Below the pieces are notes generated by a model. It ran no database searches. It saw only the letters and a program-made list of their open reading frames with translations, and was not told where the DNA came from. From Bacteroidota bacterium (GTDB taxonomy: Bacteria; Bacteroidota; Rhodothermia; Rhodothermales; UBA10348): 19,338 nucleotides of DNA. Below are positions 16,661-19,338 of this stretch, piece after piece. Position 1 is the stretch's first letter, and each line of letters opens with the position of its first letter. The translations under genes and the position numbers were made by a program. The stretch lies in NCBI GenBank assembly GCA_004356385.1, contig SMXL01000153.1, forward strand, positions 1-19,338. Reading direction: 5' to 3'.

Positions 16661-17356
16661 ATGGTGGAAGATTTTCTGAAGTTTAGCAAGAGCCTGAACA
16701 AATTCCCTTCAGACATTTACTCCGGACCCAGTCGGGGTGCACCTCTCAGCACGCTGGTACCGATGGTCGTCGAGCAGACAAGCCGAGGTGAACGGGCATA
16801 CGACATTTTCAGCCGCCTCTTAAAAGAGCGAATCATCATGCTGGGAACGCCCATTGATGATGCGGTTGCCACCGTGATGGTGGCGCAGATGCTCTATCTG
16901 ACGTCCGAAGACCCTAAAAAAGACATTAACATCTATGTCAATTCTCCGGGCGGATCGATCGATTCAGGCCTTGCGATCTACGACACGATGCAGTACATCT
17001 CGTGTTCGGTCGCTACCATATGTGTGGGGCTCGCTGCGTCCATGGGATCGGTATTATTGGCTGCCGGAGCCCCCGAAAAACGGGCAGCTCTTCCTAATTC
17101 GAGGGTTATGATTCACCAGCCGTGGATGGGCGGGGTGCAAGGCCAGGCGTCGGATATAGAGATTCACGCCAAGGAAATCCTCAAGATGAAGAAAAGCCTC
17201 TACGATATCCTGGCGCATCATACCGGCAAAGACGCCAAGAAAATCGAAACCGATGCCGATCGCGACTACTGGATGAGCGCTGCCGAGGCAAAGAAATATG
17301 GACTCGTTGATAATGTGCTGACTCCTCAGGAGAAACCGAAAGACGACGAGGCGTAA
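16661..17356 (+). CDS. clpP: ATP-dependent Clp protease proteolytic subunit
   Basis: ClpP forms the double-heptamer serine peptidase chamber that works with ClpX or ClpA/ClpC ATPases. The 231-residue protein has the full catalytic triad: Ser127 in AASMGS, His152 in MIHQP and Asp202 in DADRDYW. The spacing matches E. coli (S97, H122, D171) apart from one extra residue after His (HQPWMGG). Other family blocks are [20 protein letters not shown] and [15 protein letters not shown]. The N-terminus (about 35 residues before [19 protein letters not shown]) is longer than in the mature protein and may be a propeptide. The start ATG follows an AT-rich stretch without a ribosome binding site. clpX, often next, is not here; the next gene converges from the minus strand with 49 nt between the stops. 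Confidence 0.97.
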   Translation: MVEDFLKFSKSLNKFPSDIYSGPSRGAPLSTLVPMVVEQTSRGERAYDIFSRLLKERIIMLGTPIDDAVATVMVAQMLYLTSEDPKKDINIYVNSPGGSIDSGLAIYDTMQYISCSVATICVGLAASMGSVLLAAGAPEKRAALPNSRVMIHQPWMGGVQGQASDIEIHAKEILKMKKSLYDILAHHTGKDAKKIETDADRDYWMSAAEAKKYGLVDNVLTPQEKPKDDEA

Positions 17357-17405
17357 TCGTCTCGTGGAGCGGAGTTGAACCGAGTCGAATGGAGCCACGC
17401 CGAGT

Positions 17406-19076
17406 TTAACCCGACGTCGTGATTTCTGCCTCCTTTTGAGCTCGCTCGCGCCTTTGTTTGTCGACCATTTCCTCTACGTCTCGAAGAAGTTGTTTCGCGT
17501 CATAGATGATTCCGTCTTTCACGGTGTACCGAACGCCTCCGACACGCTCCGGCTTGCCCGTTTCGTCGTTCAGACGAACGGCACCCGTTCCATAAAGAAC
17601 TTTCATGTTGGCCAATGGATTCTCCTCCACGATTAGCAGATCGGCACGAAGTCCGGAGCGAATGACTCCGTACTCAATGGGTTTTCCTGCGGCTTGGAAG
17701 ATTTCCTCAGCTCCGTGCATCGTGGCGGCTCGAATGACCTCAAGAGGATGAAAACCGGCCTCCTGCAGCAATTCCAGTTCGAGAATGGTCCCGAAACCGA
17801 AGGTCTGATAGATGTAGCCTGAGTCCGAACCGACGGTCACCTTCCCGCCCCGATTCTTGTAGTCGTTCAGGAATTGCATCCACACCTGGTAGAATTTTTT
17901 CCAGGCCACCTCATCCCACGTGGTCCAGTTGTACCAGTACGATCCGTGGTCCAAGCGACTGGGATCGTAAAAATCCTGAAGCGAGGGAAGCGTATGCTTC
18001 TTATGCCAATCTGCATTTCGGGCGCGCATCACATCCCGACCCGCTGAATAAATCGTCATGGTCGGGTTCAGATAGAAATCGAGCTCGAGAAATTCATCCA
18101 GAAGAGCGTTCCACTCGTCGCTTCCCGGGGGATGAATGAGCTTCCACTGTCTGGCCACCTGGCCGAAGCGCATTTGCTCGTCGTTGTAATTCATTTCGAC
18201 AGGCCACGGCTGTATGTCATAGCCGTCGTAGAGTGACTCGAACAGCCCGTAAAAGTGTGTCATACCCGTCAGACCCAGTCTTGCAGCGTCGATCGCGTTC
18301 ATCTGGGCGACGCCTGATTGCCCAAGGTGGGCGGTTGAGCCGAGGCCGAGCTTGTTGGCTTCATCCAACAGCGCTTCCATGATCTCCGGGCGACCCGAGC
18401 CGAGCTTCAATCCATCCACTCCACTCGCAGCGGCGTACCGAACCCATTCTCGCGCGCCTTCCGGAGTGTTGGTGTCTCCGTCCCAATCCGGCCCGCTTCC
18501 TGGGCGCTGGTAATTGACGATATGTGGTGCAACAATTTCGTTTTTCGCACTGCGCTCCTTTTCAGATAGCGTCCATTCAAAACCGCCTAGTCCTACCCCT
18601 CGCACAGTCGTAATCCCGTGCGCGAGCCACAGTTTGTACATGTATTCCGCCTCAGGAGCCTTGGGGACTCCACCCGCGTGCGCGTGCAGGTCTACGATTC
18701 CAGGCATGACGTACATCCCCGTCGCGTCGAGTTCGAACGTCGCGTCTCCCGGGCGTCGATCCTCATTGATGGGCACGCCCGGTGTTCCTACGCCTTGAAT
18801 GGATGCGATTTTATCGCCTTCGATGATGATATCGACCGGGCCACGAGGAGGGGCTCCGGTTCCATCGATAAGCGTGACACCGCGAATGATTAATCTTTCA
18901 AACGGTCCATCACCCTCATTTTCGCCTCTGTCAGGTGCGGGGAGAACGGTTCGGCGCTCGGGCGGAGCCTCCTCTTCCTTTTCCTTCTCTTGAGCAAAAG
19001 ACGGAATGGGCAAAAGAAGGACAGCAAGTAACCAGAGCAAAGCGTGTTCAGAACGGATGGTTGGACGCCGTTTCAT
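17406..19076 (-). CDS. Periplasmic amidohydrolase, metal-dependent
   Basis: A 556-residue member of the amidohydrolase superfamily (imidazolonepropionase/prolidase-like group). A Sec signal peptide with MKRR and a hydrophobic core (residues 11-27) ends near SFA-Q at 26-29, followed by a Glu-rich, probably flexible linker (30-58), so the enzyme is likely periplasmic. The TIM-barrel metal site is visible: H131 and H133 (VDLHAHAGG), K224 (GLKLGSG) as possible carbamylated lysine, H250 (STAHLG), H274 (MTHFYG) and D418 (GSDSG). A segment rich in Trp and Tyr (about 379-405) lies before the last metal ligand and may shape the substrate pocket. The substrate cannot be told; cyclic amides and Xaa-Pro dipeptides are typical of relatives. 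It converges on clpP and starts with an ATG behind a good ribosome binding site. Confidence 0.92.
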   Translation of the reverse strand: MKRRPTIRSEHALLWLLAVLLLPIPSFAQEKEKEEEAPPERRTVLPAPDRGENEGDGPFERLIIRGVTLIDGTGAPPRGPVDIIIEGDKIASIQGVGTPGVPINEDRRPGDATFELDATGMYVMPGIVDLHAHAGGVPKAPEAEYMYKLWLAHGITTVRGVGLGGFEWTLSEKERSAKNEIVAPHIVNYQRPGSGPDWDGDTNTPEGAREWVRYAAASGVDGLKLGSGRPEIMEALLDEANKLGLGSTAHLGQSGVAQMNAIDAARLGLTGMTHFYGLFESLYDGYDIQPWPVEMNYNDEQMRFGQVARQWKLIHPPGSDEWNALLDEFLELDFYLNPTMTIYSAGRDVMRARNADWHKKHTLPSLQDFYDPSRLDHGSYWYNWTTWDEVAWKKFYQVWMQFLNDYKNRGGKVTVGSDSGYIYQTFGFGTILELELLQEAGFHPLEVIRAATMHGAEEIFQAAGKPIEYGVIRSGLRADLLIVEENPLANMKVLYGTGAVRLNDETGKPERVGGVRYTVKDGIIYDAKQLLRDVEEMVDKQRRERAQKEAEITTSG

Positions 19077-19272
19077 AAGGTTCTCCGTAATGGGGATGGG
19101 ATCGCACAGTATCCAAACGGGGCTCTACAAAAACAAGCTCAACGATCGTCGAAACGTGGTAACGCTGATCTCGTAGGGCATTCCCTGATTATCCCGAATT
19201 GACTCGATTTGCTCTGTCAGAGGTTCGTCGCAAGCTGCCCTCCGGGACTTACTATGGCCGCTTCGAAGTGGG
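19077..19272. other. Intergenic region upstream of the amidohydrolase
   Basis: Apart from the ribosome binding site next to the amidohydrolase, I recognise no promoter consensus, terminator, RNA gene or repeat in this stretch. It presumably carries the amidohydrolase promoter. One plus-strand frame is open from 19169 to the edge but has no ATG near its beginning. Confidence 0.4.
19081..19086 (-). promoter_or_regulatory. Shine-Dalgarno site for the amidohydrolase gene
   Basis: Minus-strand GGAGAA has its GGAG six bases before the ATG at 19076. It supports this start, which also opens a canonical signal peptide. Clear Shine-Dalgarno sites are rare in this window. Confidence 0.6.
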
Positions 19273-19338
19273 ATGCGCGACTACATCGCGGACCATGGTG
19301 TTGGGAGAACAGACTTTTTCACTCTGTACAATCTCTTC
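19273..19338 (+). CDS. Possible 5' end of a gene cut by the right edge
   Basis: An ATG at 19273 opens 22 codons to the edge, reading MRDYIADHGVGRTDFFTLYN and two more residues. The composition is protein-like, but there is no ribosome binding site, the stretch is too short to recognise, and the overlapping frame (open from 19169, with TYYGRFEVG) is equally plausible. It could be chance. Confidence 0.2.
   Translation, partial: MRDYIADHGVGRTDFFTLYNLF

Noticed and set aside
17363..17399. Terminator hairpin between clpP and the amidohydrolase (CGTGG and CCACG)
   Set aside because: Only a 5-bp stem with a 27-nt loop and no T-tract; it could easily be chance.
1..19338. CRISPR arrays, tRNAs, insertion sequences, prophage or defence genes
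   Set aside because: No spaced repeats, cloverleaf-like sequence, transposase, integrase or defence motif was seen on either strand.

Overview
The window looks like ordinary chromosome from a Gram-negative bacterium of the Bacteroidota/Rhodothermota (Rhodothermales or Balneolales-like) lineage. Four things point there: the run miaB, sigma-54 activator, LptE-type lipoprotein, which I recall as a recurring Bacteroidota gene order; a trigger factor with a shortened middle domain; outer-membrane proteins with Sec signals; and start codons that mostly lack a clear Shine-Dalgarno sequence. Base composition is fairly even throughout. I see no tRNA, rRNA, CRISPR array, integrase or insertion sequence, and no sign of a horizontally acquired island. 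The lineage call is inference from gene content, not from a marker-gene comparison.

Left part (1-6663, all minus strand): a compact leftward gene train reads miaB (tRNA modification), a PspF-like sigma-54 activator, an LptE-like lipoprotein (overlapping the activator by 8 nt), a family-2 polysaccharide synthase-like glycosyltransferase, a TPR protein and anmK (anhydromuramic acid recycling), which runs off the left edge. Most of it concerns the cell envelope: LPS export, glycan synthesis and peptidoglycan recycling.

Centre (6664-11514): a divergent intergenic region separates miaB from yebC-ruvC on the plus strand. ruvC converges with a minus-strand hypothetical gene whose protein ends in a long acidic, partly repeated tail, and both stop codons sit in one hairpin. 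A small hypothetical gene and a NatA/NatB-type ABC exporter pair follow on the plus strand.

Right part (11631-19338): a 1123-residue exported protein combines a zinc-metallopeptidase-like domain, a TolB/WD40-like propeller and an Omp85/BamA-like C-terminal barrel. It is the most unusual protein here. An intergenic region holding an imperfect 35-bp direct repeat precedes tig (trigger factor) and clpP, the usual folding/proteolysis neighbours but without clpX. A periplasmic amidohydrolase converges on clpP. The last 260 bases are mostly non-coding, with only a weak hint of another gene entering from the right edge.
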